DNA of 64,000 nt, from the NCBI GenBank assembly GCA_039798265.1, contig JBDKGH010000057.1, positions 6,155 through 70,154 on the forward strand, given 5' to 3'. Origin of the DNA: JBDKGH01 sp039798265. GTDB taxonomy: Bacteria; Bacteroidota; Bacteroidia; Flavobacteriales_D; Sanyastnellaceae. The position numbers and the translations under genes were made by a program. The first letter of the stretch is position 1; each line of letters starts with the position of its first letter. Below, one piece after another: positions 34,923-43,395 of the stretch. Below the pieces are notes generated by a model. That model saw only the letters and a list, made by a program, of their open reading frames with translations, had not been told where the DNA came from and did no database searches.

Positions 34923-35612
34923 ATGAGAAAAGAACGCCTTGTTGTTTTAACTGGTGCCGGCATGAGCGCAGAAAGCGGCATTCCTACTTTTCGCGCCATT
35001 GACGGACTTTGGGAAAATCACCGCATAGAAGAAGTTGCCACGCCTGAAGCTTGGCAGCGTAATCCGCACTTGGTGCTCGAATTTTACAATCAACGAAGGG
35101 TAAACATTCGCCGCGCTCAACCCAACAAAGGGCATCTGATCTTGGCGGAACTTGAAAAACAGTATGAGGTGGTGATCATCACTCAAAACATCGACGACCT
35201 CCACGAAAGAGCTGGTAGTTCGCAAGTGATGCACCTACATGGCGAGATCATGAAGTCGAGAAGTTCGATTGATCCTCACCTCATTTATCCAATTGAAGGG
35301 GATCATTTACTGTGGGGAGAAAAATGCGAAAAAGGCACTCAAAAAAGACCACACATAGTATGGTTCGGCGAAGCGGTACCTATGATAGAAACTTCAATAC
35401 CTATAGTGAATACGGCAGATCGGTTTTTGGTGGTAGGCACATCTTTGCAGGTATATCCTGCCGCAAGTTTGATCCATTATACCCGGCCAGATATTCCAAA
35501 GTACATTATCGACCCACACATACCGCAGCTGGGAGGTGATAGTGGTTGGACGAAAATCGAAAAAGGGGGAAGCGAAGGATTAGAACTATTCCGATCGCTA
35601 TTGATGAATTAA
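34923..35612 (+). CDS. Sir2-family NAD-dependent deacylase, zinc-cysteine-poor
   Basis: 229 residues from ATG 34923. NAD site GAGMSAESGIPTFR (residues 11-24), QNIDDLHERAG, catalytic His106 in HLHGE, and VVGTSLQVYPAASL are all present. Tyr55 and Arg58 (FYNQRR) match the acyl-pocket pair of the CobB/SIRT5 type, which removes succinyl and other acidic acyl groups. The usual zinc tetracysteine is absent: the segment has one Cys (EKCEK), so zinc binding is probably lost. Stop overlaps the convergent DUF4294 stop (TTAA). Confidence 0.9.
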   Translation: MRKERLVVLTGAGMSAESGIPTFRAIDGLWENHRIEEVATPEAWQRNPHLVLEFYNQRRVNIRRAQPNKGHLILAELEKQYEVVIITQNIDDLHERAGSSQVMHLHGEIMKSRSSIDPHLIYPIEGDHLLWGEKCEKGTQKRPHIVWFGEAVPMIETSIPIVNTADRFLVVGTSLQVYPAASLIHYTRPDIPKYIIDPHIPQLGGDSGWTKIEKGGSEGLELFRSLLMN

Positions 35613-36277
35613 TTCTTGGAGTAATTCTTTAAACCAAACGGATCTACTTGGCGGTACTGAACGGGAATGGAACCATCTTCAATCTGAAGAACAATGTTCT
35701 CTATCCACACATCTTTGCCATAAGGATCATATTCGTCTTTTAAGTTGTGTCCGAATATACGGGCAACACTTTGCCACATAAAGGCAGAAAATTTTCCTTT
35801 GAGCTCTTGAACCAATCCATAGCTGCTGTCTCCTGTCTGACGGTCGATGAGCTTGATCAAAATGACTCCTTCGGAAACGGTCATGTTCCTCAAGTCATTT
35901 TCAAATTGCTTTTTTAATTCTTCTTCCGCTTGATCCAACAGCTTTTCTTGTTCTTTGGGATTGGTGATTGTTTTACATATAGCCTCGTACGTCTTCATGA
36001 TCTCACCAGCGGCATGAGCGTAGGGATACACCTTTACGACCTTTTGTTGTAATCGGTCGTATTGTTTTTTCTTATGTGGATTGGTGCTTTGCGCGCCAAT
36101 AACAACAGTGGCATAAGTACCGATGGCTAAGGTATCTGTAGCGGTGGAATACCAAACCGTGTTGTAATATTCGTTGCTTAATGTACCGATAATGGTATAG
36201 TTAGTAGGCGCGGGCTCTTGTGCTCGAAGTAAAATCGAGCATCCGGTTAAGAGTAGAATTGCGAAGAGCCGTTTCAT
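35609..36277 (-). CDS. DUF4294 family exported protein
   Basis: 222 residues with signal peptide (MKRLFAILLLTGCSILLRAQ). KVVKVYPYAHAAGEIM, then SEGVILIKLIDRQTGDSSYG and DEYDPYGKDVWIENIV match DUF4294, an exported Bacteroidota family without known function. Located downstream of the biotin carboxylase gene, 68 bases away. Confidence 0.85.
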   Translation of the reverse strand: MKRLFAILLLTGCSILLRAQEPAPTNYTIIGTLSNEYYNTVWYSTATDTLAIGTYATVVIGAQSTNPHKKKQYDRLQQKVVKVYPYAHAAGEIMKTYEAICKTITNPKEQEKLLDQAEEELKKQFENDLRNMTVSEGVILIKLIDRQTGDSSYGLVQELKGKFSAFMWQSVARIFGHNLKDEYDPYGKDVWIENIVLQIEDGSIPVQYRQVDPFGLKNYSKN

Positions 36278-36345
36278 CCGTTATCGGTTGTTTACGAATA
36301 TAATGCGAATAACGTGCCCTTTTGTACGATTAGTATTCAAATATG

Positions 36346-37830
36346 TTAACTCCGATTTCTAACCCAATTACTAGCCCCATGATCATTGGAAAGTTCCACT
36401 TTATCAGCGTTGTGGTGATTTTCCTCCCATGCTAGGCCTGCAACAATGGCGGCAATTTCTTCTGCGGCTGCATTTTCAACCTTTAATACATCAGGAGTGA
36501 AGTAATGCTTTACAAAATGGGTATCAAAATTTCCACTCGTAAAGGCGTCATGCTGAATGGCCCATTTGCAAAAATCCAATGTGGTTTGAACGCCAGAGAT
36601 TTGGTAATCAGATATCGCACGAACCATGCGTTGAATAGCCTCTTCCCGGTTTTTACCATGTGTAATCAACTTGGCAATCATGGGATCGTAATAGATCGGA
36701 ATATCCATTCCTTCTTCAAATCCATCATCCACGCGAACTCCAGGGCCCGAAGGGCGTCGGTAGGTTTTCAGATTTCCGATATCAGGTAAGAAGTTATTCA
36801 GCGGATCTTCAGCGTACACGCGTATTTCTAAAGCATGACCATTGATCGAAAGTTCTTCTTGAGTAAAAGACAATTTTTCTCCTCGAGCTACGCGTATTTG
36901 TTCTTTGACTAGGTCAATACCAGTAATCATTTCCGTCACAGGATGCTCCACTTGCAATCGTGTATTCATCTCAAGAAAATAGTAGTTCAGGTTTTCGTCT
37001 ACCAAAAATTCTACTGTACCAGCACCCACATAATTACAACTGCGCGCTACATCCACAGCACTTTTACCCATCGCTTCTCTTAGCGCAGGCGTAAGGACAG
37101 CCGAAGGAGCTTCTTCTACCACTTTTTGGTGGCGACGCTGAATGCTACATTCACGTTCAAACAGATAAAGCACATTGCCGTGTTGATCGGCCAATACTTG
37201 TATTTCGATGTGACGAGGACCCGCCACGTATCGTTCGATGAAAACAGAACCATCGCCAAAAGCGCTGACCGCTTCAGAAATAGCGCGGGTCATTTGTTCT
37301 TCGAGGTCTTCAATTTTTTCTACAATACGCATCCCTTTTCCACCACCACCAGCAGATGCTTTAATCAAAATCGGAAGCCCAACTTGAAGAGCAATTTTTT
37401 TGGCTTCTTCAGGATCGTCGATGGCATCTTCGGTGCCCGGTACCATGGGAATATTGTATTTACGCGCAGCGGCTTTCGCAGCTAGCTTGCTTCCCATTAC
37501 TTCAATACTCTCTGGATTGGGGCCTATAAAGGTGATTCCCGCTTCTTGAACTTTACGAGCGAAGTTGGCATTTTCGGATAAAAATCCATAACCTGGGTGA
37601 ATGCCATCTACCCCTAAATCTTTACATACTTGAATGATGGTGTCTCCTTTCAAGTAAGATTGATTAGAAGGAGCAGGGCCAATACAAACGGCTTCATCGG
37701 CGTATTTCACGAAAGGTGCATTACGATCGGCTTCACTGAAAACAGCCACGGTAGCAATACCCATTTCTTTTGCAGAACGCATAACACGCAAAGCAATTTC
37801 TCCGCGATTGGCAACTAGGATTTTTTTCAT
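36346..37830 (-). CDS. accC: Biotin carboxylase subunit (acetyl/propionyl-CoA carboxylase)
   Basis: 494 residues from ATG 37830 (MKKILVANRGEIALRVMRSA). ATP-grasp glycine loop KASAGGGGKGMRIV, EMNTRLQVEHPVTE and MIAKLITHGKNREEA are intact. It carboxylates biotin carried by a separate biotinyl protein. Neither the carrier nor the carboxyltransferase is adjacent, so acetyl-CoA and propionyl-CoA carboxylase cannot be told apart; propionyl-CoA would fit the mutase genes. The 3' end has a slightly extended, poorly conserved tail. Confidence 0.93.
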   Translation of the reverse strand: MKKILVANRGEIALRVMRSAKEMGIATVAVFSEADRNAPFVKYADEAVCIGPAPSNQSYLKGDTIIQVCKDLGVDGIHPGYGFLSENANFARKVQEAGITFIGPNPESIEVMGSKLAAKAAARKYNIPMVPGTEDAIDDPEEAKKIALQVGLPILIKASAGGGGKGMRIVEKIEDLEEQMTRAISEAVSAFGDGSVFIERYVAGPRHIEIQVLADQHGNVLYLFERECSIQRRHQKVVEEAPSAVLTPALREAMGKSAVDVARSCNYVGAGTVEFLVDENLNYYFLEMNTRLQVEHPVTEMITGIDLVKEQIRVARGEKLSFTQEELSINGHALEIRVYAEDPLNNFLPDIGNLKTYRRPSGPGVRVDDGFEEGMDIPIYYDPMIAKLITHGKNREEAIQRMVRAISDYQISGVQTTLDFCKWAIQHDAFTSGNFDTHFVKHYFTPDVLKVENAAAEEIAAIVAGLAWEENHHNADKVELSNDHGASNWVRNRS

Positions 37831-37894
37831 GTTACAAAAATGAGTCAGATCAGACAATTTCGGATCATATTTGACACCGAAATTCAAACAATTG

Positions 37895-38029
37895 ATGAGT
37901 AACCCCGAGAATGATAAGCGCTCATGGCTAAAACGCCTAGGTTGGGCAGGCTTCCTTTTCTTCTTAGTAAAGGGAATTCTTTGGCTTATCGTATTTTTTG
38001 TCGGAGGAACTTTATTCGAATCGTGTTGA
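37895..38029 (+). CDS. Small 44-residue membrane peptide
   Basis: ATG 37895 to TGA 38029: charged N-terminus (MSNPENDKRSWLKRLGWAG), one TM helix (FLFFLVKGILWLIVFFVGG), short tail FESC. Arg/Lys-rich N-terminus before a single helix with Gly and Trp is a pattern I have seen in Bacteroidota small proteins, but I cannot name the family. It is divergent from accC by 64 bases and convergent with the SirB1-like gene four bases away. Confidence 0.6.
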   Translation: MSNPENDKRSWLKRLGWAGFLFFLVKGILWLIVFFVGGTLFESC

Positions 38030-38033
38030 ACGA

Positions 38034-38933
38034 TTAGCCCTCTAATTCCAAAAGTATACTCTGCAAAGCGCGCAACTCACGCACTTTCTCTTCCTTGTTT
38101 TGAGCGATATAGGAGTGAATGAGGTTGTTGATCATGCGACTGATCATCTCCACATTGTTGCACGGACGGTAAAAACGCTTGTCCTGTGGCATGTTGTGGG
38201 TTTTCAAAAACTCATCAATATCATCTTTTCCAAGTATAGTTCCTTCACTAAATGGATTGATGTAAAACAGCACTTCAGAGTCAAGGACCTTCAATCCGAG
38301 TTCTTCGTGTTCGGGACCGTAATCAAGGAAACACAATACAAAGTGGCTAGGCAAATTCACCCCATAAATCGGGATGTCCAAGCTACGTGCAAGCACGGTG
38401 TAAAGAATACCAAGTGAGAGCGGATTGCCTTGCTTGGTCAATAAAATATCGCTGAGATAAGAGTTCGATGGATCGTTGTAATGATCTCTGTTACCTTCAA
38501 AACTGTGAAGTCGGAAAAGCATGTGGTTGAACACACGCACAATTTCAAATGCAGTTAAATGATCATTCAACTCTAGCCAAATGTCTTGACGTATGCGAGT
38601 GATGATGCGGCGGAGCTCATCTTCATCACAACCGGGATACTGATAGCGGTTAATGATCAACGCACCTTCCAAAAGATCTTGATCTTCTGAATTGCGCCAA
38701 GCCTTTAAGCGATGAAAAACGGAATCGTACTGAATGCTTTGGATCAACTCCTCTAAGCGCTGTTGAAAGAGAGGACCAAAATCGTTTAACTCCCAATACT
38801 GCTCGAGCTGTGGAATGATATCCTCGCCATAGTTTTTCAACTCGGAGCGAACGTGCATGTAGATTTGCTCGTCTGGATCTTCGATTAAGGTGATTAAAGC
38901 GCTAACTTCACTGTGGAACATAGGGTTTCTCAT
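38034..38933 (-). CDS. SirB1-type transglutaminase-like protein
   Basis: 299 residues. N-terminal helical region (DPDEQIYMHVRSELKNYG), then the SirB1/Transglut_core2 core: DPSNSYLSDILLTKQGNPLS, ARSLDIPIYGVNLPSHFVLC and YINPFSEG with the His. These proteins are of unknown biochemical role; a peptidase-like fold without proof of activity. ATG 38933 is adopted; Met5 is possible. Its -7 box overlaps a perfect 8-bp inverted repeat. Confidence 0.85.
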   Translation of the reverse strand: MRNPMFHSEVSALITLIEDPDEQIYMHVRSELKNYGEDIIPQLEQYWELNDFGPLFQQRLEELIQSIQYDSVFHRLKAWRNSEDQDLLEGALIINRYQYPGCDEDELRRIITRIRQDIWLELNDHLTAFEIVRVFNHMLFRLHSFEGNRDHYNDPSNSYLSDILLTKQGNPLSLGILYTVLARSLDIPIYGVNLPSHFVLCFLDYGPEHEELGLKVLDSEVLFYINPFSEGTILGKDDIDEFLKTHNMPQDKRFYRPCNNVEMISRMINNLIHSYIAQNKEEKVRELRALQSILLELEG

Positions 38934-38939
38934 TTTCCT

Positions 38940-38960
38940 TTACCAAAACTACTTTGGTAA
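38940..38960. promoter_or_regulatory. Inverted repeat over the -7 box of the SirB1-like gene
   Basis: TTACCAAA (38940-38947), spacer ACTAC, TTTGGTAA (38953-38960), a perfect 8-bp dyad. Minus strand 38944-38951 reads TAGTTTTG, a -7 box ten bases from the ATG, so a bound protein would block transcription. Operator candidate, unproven. Confidence 0.4.
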
Positions 38961-39008
38961 TAGGTGCTATTGAGCTACTCCACGAAGTGGATATTCACAG
39001 TGGGTGTC

Positions 39009-39899
39009 TTAAAATCGCTGAAGCACAAGCCTGATAAGGGTTTCAATACTTGTTGACGGGTTCTTGTGAAATTCTTTGGTAGCACGGTTAGCTAAGATGG
39101 CACAGATGGTTATAGCCCGGTGTCCGAGCATGGACGAAAGGGCATAAATGCCTGCACATTCCATCTCAAAATTGGTCAATCGAAAGCCTTCGAAGGTGAA
39201 GCTAGCATACTGATCTATTTGCTCTTGCATCAAGGAATGCAAACGAACAGATCGGCCTTGTGGTCCATAAAATCCATTAGCGGTTGCCGTAATACCTTGT
39301 ACACAATCATAACCAATGCGCGAGAGGAGTTCTGAATCTCCTTGCACTGCATATAGGCCTTTGTTATTTTTTAAATGGTCAAATCGCTCAGTGAGTTGAT
39401 TCACTAATCGCTGCTCCATGTCGGTATACGAAGAGTCATAACTGTGCGCTACACCATCTAAGCCAAAGGCAAAGGACGATGCTACAAATGTGCCCGGGGC
39501 AATATCGGCATGCAAAGTGCCGCTAGTGCCTATGCGAACAATTTCTAGGCTGCGCAATTCTTTTTTGGGTAGGCGAGTGGCCAAATCCACATTAACGGCC
39601 GCATCGAGTTCGTTGATCACAATATCAATATTATCTACTCCTATACCGCTGCTCACCACGGTGATGCGTTTGCCTAAAACGGTTCCTGTATGAACAACAA
39701 ATTCTCGGTTGTGAATTTTGTGTTCTACCTCATCAAATAGAGCAGAGATGATTTCTACACGATCGGGATCACCTACGATGATCACTTTATCGGCAATGTG
39801 CTCGGGTAAAATTCCGAGGTGATACAAGCTACCGTCAGCACGTAATATCAATTCAGTTTCGGCAATGCGCAAGCCTGCCGGTAGAGTTTTGGCTTTCAT
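39009..39899 (-). CDS. Uridine-phosphorylase-like nucleoside phosphorylase
   Basis: About 296 residues from ATG 39899 (MKAKTLPAGLRIAETELILR). Phosphate-binding VIIVGDPDRVEI, ISSGIGVDN-type turn (VVSSGIGVDNIDIVI), VRIGTSGTL and FEMECAGIYALSSML place it in the NP-I family (uridine or purine nucleosides). Substrate not decided. Complements the PNP at 22 kb in nucleoside salvage. Monocistronic; the gene upstream (39963) is a short one. Confidence 0.9.
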   Translation of the reverse strand: MKAKTLPAGLRIAETELILRADGSLYHLGILPEHIADKVIIVGDPDRVEIISALFDEVEHKIHNREFVVHTGTVLGKRITVVSSGIGVDNIDIVINELDAAVNVDLATRLPKKELRSLEIVRIGTSGTLHADIAPGTFVASSFAFGLDGVAHSYDSSYTDMEQRLVNQLTERFDHLKNNKGLYAVQGDSELLSRIGYDCVQGITATANGFYGPQGRSVRLHSLMQEQIDQYASFTFEGFRLTNFEMECAGIYALSSMLGHRAITICAILANRATKEFHKNPSTSIETLIRLVLQRF

Positions 39900-39962
39900 A
39901 AGTGTGACGAAAATAGACAGGATGACGGCAATTAGCACATCATGTCAGACGATTTGGCCGAA

Positions 39963-40217
39963 TTACCAAGGATTTTGCTTGAGGGCACTTTCCTTGCGTG
40001 GGGCAACTTTAGAAGGGCGAATAGCGGTACTATCCACTTTTGTCTCTTCCATGAAAAAGAAATTGAATAAAGAAAAATAGCCTTCTGCCAAGCTGAAGGT
40101 GCTTTGTTTCTCTTTCTCTTTTTTGGGATCACCCGGATTTGATGTAAGTTCGTTACCAGCGATAGCAGCCAAACTGGTTAGGTAGAACATGCCAAATGAA
40201 AGAAGGACCTTTTTCAT
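39963..40217 (-). CDS. Small exported protein of unknown function
   Basis: 84 residues from ATG 40217, which gives a signal peptide (MKKVLLSFGMFYLTSLAAIA). The remainder is charged and low in complexity (DPKKEKEKQSTFS, then FSLFNFFF). No family recognised. It overlaps the divergent rhomboid promoter region by a few bases only. Moderately supported by the signal peptide. Confidence 0.5.
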   Translation of the reverse strand: MKKVLLSFGMFYLTSLAAIAGNELTSNPGDPKKEKEKQSTFSLAEGYFSLFNFFFMEETKVDSTAIRPSKVAPRKESALKQNPW

Positions 40218-40231
40218 AGTTCCGGGGTTTA

Positions 40232-41056
40232 GTGATACGAATCTATAAAGACTTAAATGGTTTGAGCGAGGCGTTAACAAATTTTAAAAAGGGAATTACC
40301 GATAAAGAAAAGGTCATGGATGCAATCCTTGCATCAGCCTTTTATATAGCCATCATTTGGATCGTTTTTTTATTGGATGCTTTCTTGGGATGGCACCTCA
40401 AATCGTTCGGTTTGATTCCCCGCACCGCCGAAGGATTGATCGGTATTTTTTCCATGCACTTTTTGCACAGCAATTGGGAACACATCATTCATAACACGAT
40501 GGCCATTGCGGTACTCAATACGTTCTTGTTTTATTTCTATCGAAAAATTGCCGTCGATGTGGTCCTATGGGTGAGCTTGATCGGTGCCACATTCGTTTGG
40601 TTTTTTGGTAGAGACAATAATCACATTGGTGCGAGCTTATTGCTCTATGGCGAATTTTCGTTTTTGTTTTTTAGTGGACTTTTCCGCCGCGACCCAATGG
40701 CTATGCGGGTGGCTTTGTTAATGGCGCTGTATTACGGATCCTTGATCTGGTATATTTTTCCTATAGATGAAAAAATTTCTTTTGAAGGTCACTTCGGTGG
40801 ATTCGCTGTGGGACTTGTGCTCGCTTATGTATGGAGGAAAAAAGGACCTCAGAAAAAAATCTACCGATTCGAAGTGGAACCCGAGCTCGATGATAGCAAT
40901 CCTTTTTGGTTGACAGAGGAACAAAAAGCAGAGCGAGCAAAAGAAAGCGACTCAACTCTAATTGAAGGGGAGAAGAAAGAGGAATCGAAAAATGAGGCTG
41001 GCCACCAGACTACGGTCACCATCAAATATACTTTTAAGCCAAACGATCCGAAGTAG
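40232..41056 (+). CDS. Rhomboid family protein, serine-protease type
   Basis: 274 residues from a GTG at 40232; ATG 40316 is an alternative that still leaves the core. Six or so TM helices, the loop motif HxxxxHxxxN (His79, His84, Asn88), the serine in GASLLLYG (Ser135) and the dyad His187 (EGHFGG). The usual GxSG is GASL here, so the oxyanion region differs. The tail after residue 225 is acidic and soluble. Terminator shared with dnaN follows. Confidence 0.85.
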   Translation: MIRIYKDLNGLSEALTNFKKGITDKEKVMDAILASAFYIAIIWIVFLLDAFLGWHLKSFGLIPRTAEGLIGIFSMHFLHSNWEHIIHNTMAIAVLNTFLFYFYRKIAVDVVLWVSLIGATFVWFFGRDNNHIGASLLLYGEFSFLFFSGLFRRDPMAMRVALLMALYYGSLIWYIFPIDEKISFEGHFGGFAVGLVLAYVWRKKGPQKKIYRFEVEPELDDSNPFWLTEEQKAERAKESDSTLIEGEKKEESKNEAGHQTTVTIKYTFKPNDPK

Positions 41057-41110
41057 AAAAAGGGAGCCACTATTTTTTCGCTAAGCTCAGCACGCGTGAT
41101 AAGCAAAAAA

Positions 41111-41140
41111 AAAAGAGCCACCATTATCGGCAGCTCTTTT
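41111..41140. terminator. Bidirectional terminator, rhomboid gene / dnaN
   Basis: AAAAGAGC (41111-41118) and GCTCTTTT (41133-41140) with a 14-base loop. A long A run precedes it, so on the minus strand ten T follow the stem, serving dnaN; on the plus strand it ends the rhomboid gene. Confidence 0.75.
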
Positions 41141-41159
41141 ATCTTTTTAGAAGAGTTGA

Positions 41160-42278
41160 TTATCCGTTCAACATAACGGGCATCACCAACATCAAAATAT
41201 CTTCAGCTTCTTCGCTTGGTTCTACTTGTGTAATGATACCTGCGCGGTTAGGAGCACTCATTTCAACGTTTACGTTTTCCGAATCGAGGTTGCTCAACAT
41301 TTCTTGAATGAAACGGCTGTTGAAGCCAATTTCCATATCATCACCAGCATAGGTGCAGGTCAAACGCTCTTGCGCTTCGTTAGCGAAATCTAAGTCTTCA
41401 GCAGAAATTTGCAATTCGCTACCGCCCATTTTCAAGCGCACTTGATGCGTGGTTTTGTTAGCGAAAATGCTCACACGTTTGATAGAGCTTAACAGATCCA
41501 AACGATCTACAGTAAGACGGAAAGGATTCTCTTTTGGAATAACCGCTTCGTAGTTGGGGTATTTACCTTCAATCAAGCGACACATTAAAGTAACGCTGTT
41601 GAATGTGAATTGTGCGTTGTTATCGGTGTAATCAATTTTCACCTCAGTCGATGAAGATCCGATAGCACCGCGAAGCAAGTTAAGGGGCTTCTTAGGAACA
41701 ATAAAGGAAGCTGAATCGCCACCCGCATCGTTGCGTCCATAACGAACGAGCTTGTGAGCATCCGTTGCTACAAAGCGCACAGAGTTCTCATGAATTTCAA
41801 AAAGAACTCCACTCATCACTGGACGCATATCGTCGTTACCAGTAGCAAATAAGGTTTTTGAAATAGCACGTTGAATGTGCTCGCTCTGCATCACCAAAGC
41901 TTTATTGCCTTCCATGGCAGGAGCTTTTGGGAACTCATCACCATTTTGTCCGGTCAACTTGTACTTACCATAATCGCTAGCGATTTCAATACCGAATGTT
42001 TTTGCATCGATAGAGAAGGTCAAAGGTTGTTCTGGAAGGTTTTTCAAAATGTCCAATAGAAGCTTCGCAGGAATGGCAATGATACCTTCCTCTTTCGCCT
42101 CAATAGCCATTTTGGTAGTCATTGCGGTTTCTAGGTCAGAAGCCGAAATGCTTAATTCTTTATTTTTGATCTCAAACAAAAAGTTGTCTAGGATCGGCAA
42201 TGTGTTGCTAGAGTTGAGAACACCGCTCAACATTTGCAGCTGCTTTAACAGGGCAGTACTGGTTACAATGAACTTCAT
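41160..42278 (-). CDS. dnaN: DNA polymerase III beta clamp
   Basis: 372 residues, three-domain sliding clamp. MKFIVTSTALLKQLQMLSGV, GNDDMRPVMSGVLFEIHENS, VATDAHKLVRY and the C-terminal MLVMPVMLN are conserved. It encircles DNA and binds Pol III and partners. It lies about 4 kb from dnaA with unrelated genes between, so dnaA-dnaN are not an operon here. Confidence 0.98.
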   Translation of the reverse strand: MKFIVTSTALLKQLQMLSGVLNSSNTLPILDNFLFEIKNKELSISASDLETAMTTKMAIEAKEEGIIAIPAKLLLDILKNLPEQPLTFSIDAKTFGIEIASDYGKYKLTGQNGDEFPKAPAMEGNKALVMQSEHIQRAISKTLFATGNDDMRPVMSGVLFEIHENSVRFVATDAHKLVRYGRNDAGGDSASFIVPKKPLNLLRGAIGSSSTEVKIDYTDNNAQFTFNSVTLMCRLIEGKYPNYEAVIPKENPFRLTVDRLDLLSSIKRVSIFANKTTHQVRLKMGGSELQISAEDLDFANEAQERLTCTYAGDDMEIGFNSRFIQEMLSNLDSENVNVEMSAPNRAGIITQVEPSEEAEDILMLVMPVMLNG

Positions 42279-42299
42279 AGTTCGGATTTAGATCGAGAG

Positions 42300-42307
42300 C
42301 AAATATA
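42300..42307 (-). promoter_or_regulatory. Candidate -7 box of dnaN
   Basis: Minus strand TATATTTG, full TAnnTTTG match, 21 bases upstream of the ATG at 42278. Confidence 0.5.
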
Positions 42308-42416
42308 AAAGTATGCTCGACAGTCGGCGAAGTTAAGGTGAAAGCGTTTATTAACATTCGACCTTTATTTCACTAAGTTGTTTGAAACTAGTGGTCTAGA
42401 TGCGTTTGTTAAGCTT

Positions 42417-43352
42417 TTAGTGGGGTTCTACATGGGTCAGAACATCATATACCTCGGGCTTTGATTCGAGGATCGCGTTTTTTACCCGATGGGCTATGTC
42501 ATGTCCTTCTCTTACGGACATTTCTCCATTTACAACTACGTGTATATCTACAAAATACTCAAATCCCATTTTGCGCACAAAGCATTTGTCAATAGCACTT
42601 ACGCCTTCTACTGCCTGCGCAATGGCGCGTATTTCAGAAACAATTTTACCATCCACCGCTTCGTCCATCAGTTCACTAAAGGCAGGGCGAAAGATGTTCC
42701 AAGCGTTATAGGCGATAAACAATGCGGCTAAAAGTGCGGCCCAATCGTCTGCACTTTCGTAGCCTTTGCCTCCAATCAAGGCGATGGTAATTCCTACAAA
42801 AGCGGCCACTGAAGTAATTGCATCGGCACGGTGGTGCTGGGCTTCTCCTTTGATTGCGGTGCTATTGATGTCGTTGGCTGTGCGCATCACATAACGAAAG
42901 ATCATCTCTTTGCCAAGAACAATAGCCGCGATAACTGCAAGCGTCCATGCCGCTGGTGTTTCGTGTGGCGTGGTGATATGGGTGATGGACTCCACTGCGA
43001 TAAGGATAGAAGCAGCCATAAGCATCAAACTCACCAAAATGGCCACCACGGGCTCGGCCTTTCCATGTCCATAAGGATGATTTTCATCTGGTGGTCGAGC
43101 CGCCGTGCGAAGTCCAATCCAAACTAATATAGAACTCAGTACATCCGAACCGCTTTCGATCGCATCAGCAATCAAGGCATAGCTGTTTCCCAGCACACCA
43201 GCCACCACTTTCACCACGGCGAGCAATAGGTTGAGACCAATGCCGTGCTGAACGGCTTTTATTCCCGTATAGGCAGGATGGTCTTCCTGTTTGCGAAAGG
43301 GGTGAGGTGAAGGTGACAAATGAGTAGTGATTAAAGAAGTACAAATATGCAA
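42417..43352 (-). CDS. Cation diffusion facilitator (CDF) metal transporter
   Basis: About 311 residues. Six helices, YALIADAIESGSDVLSS with the metal-site Asp pair, DENHPYGHGKAE, HHRADAITS (His/Asp of helix V), and a C-terminal soluble domain (VVNGEMSVREGHDIAHRVKN). Exports Zn, Fe, Mn or similar. No ATG fits; TTG at 43352 is used here and TTG at 43319 is equally possible, so the first dozen residues are uncertain. Divergent from the crtD gene. Confidence 0.88.
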   Translation of the reverse strand: MHICTSLITTHLSPSPHPFRKQEDHPAYTGIKAVQHGIGLNLLLAVVKVVAGVLGNSYALIADAIESGSDVLSSILVWIGLRTAARPPDENHPYGHGKAEPVVAILVSLMLMAASILIAVESITHITTPHETPAAWTLAVIAAIVLGKEMIFRYVMRTANDINSTAIKGEAQHHRADAITSVAAFVGITIALIGGKGYESADDWAALLAALFIAYNAWNIFRPAFSELMDEAVDGKIVSEIRAIAQAVEGVSAIDKCFVRKMGFEYFVDIHVVVNGEMSVREGHDIAHRVKNAILESKPEVYDVLTHVEPH

Positions 43353-43395
43353 GGAAAGTATGAATAAACTTTTCCGTTCTTTGATGGTTTACAAA

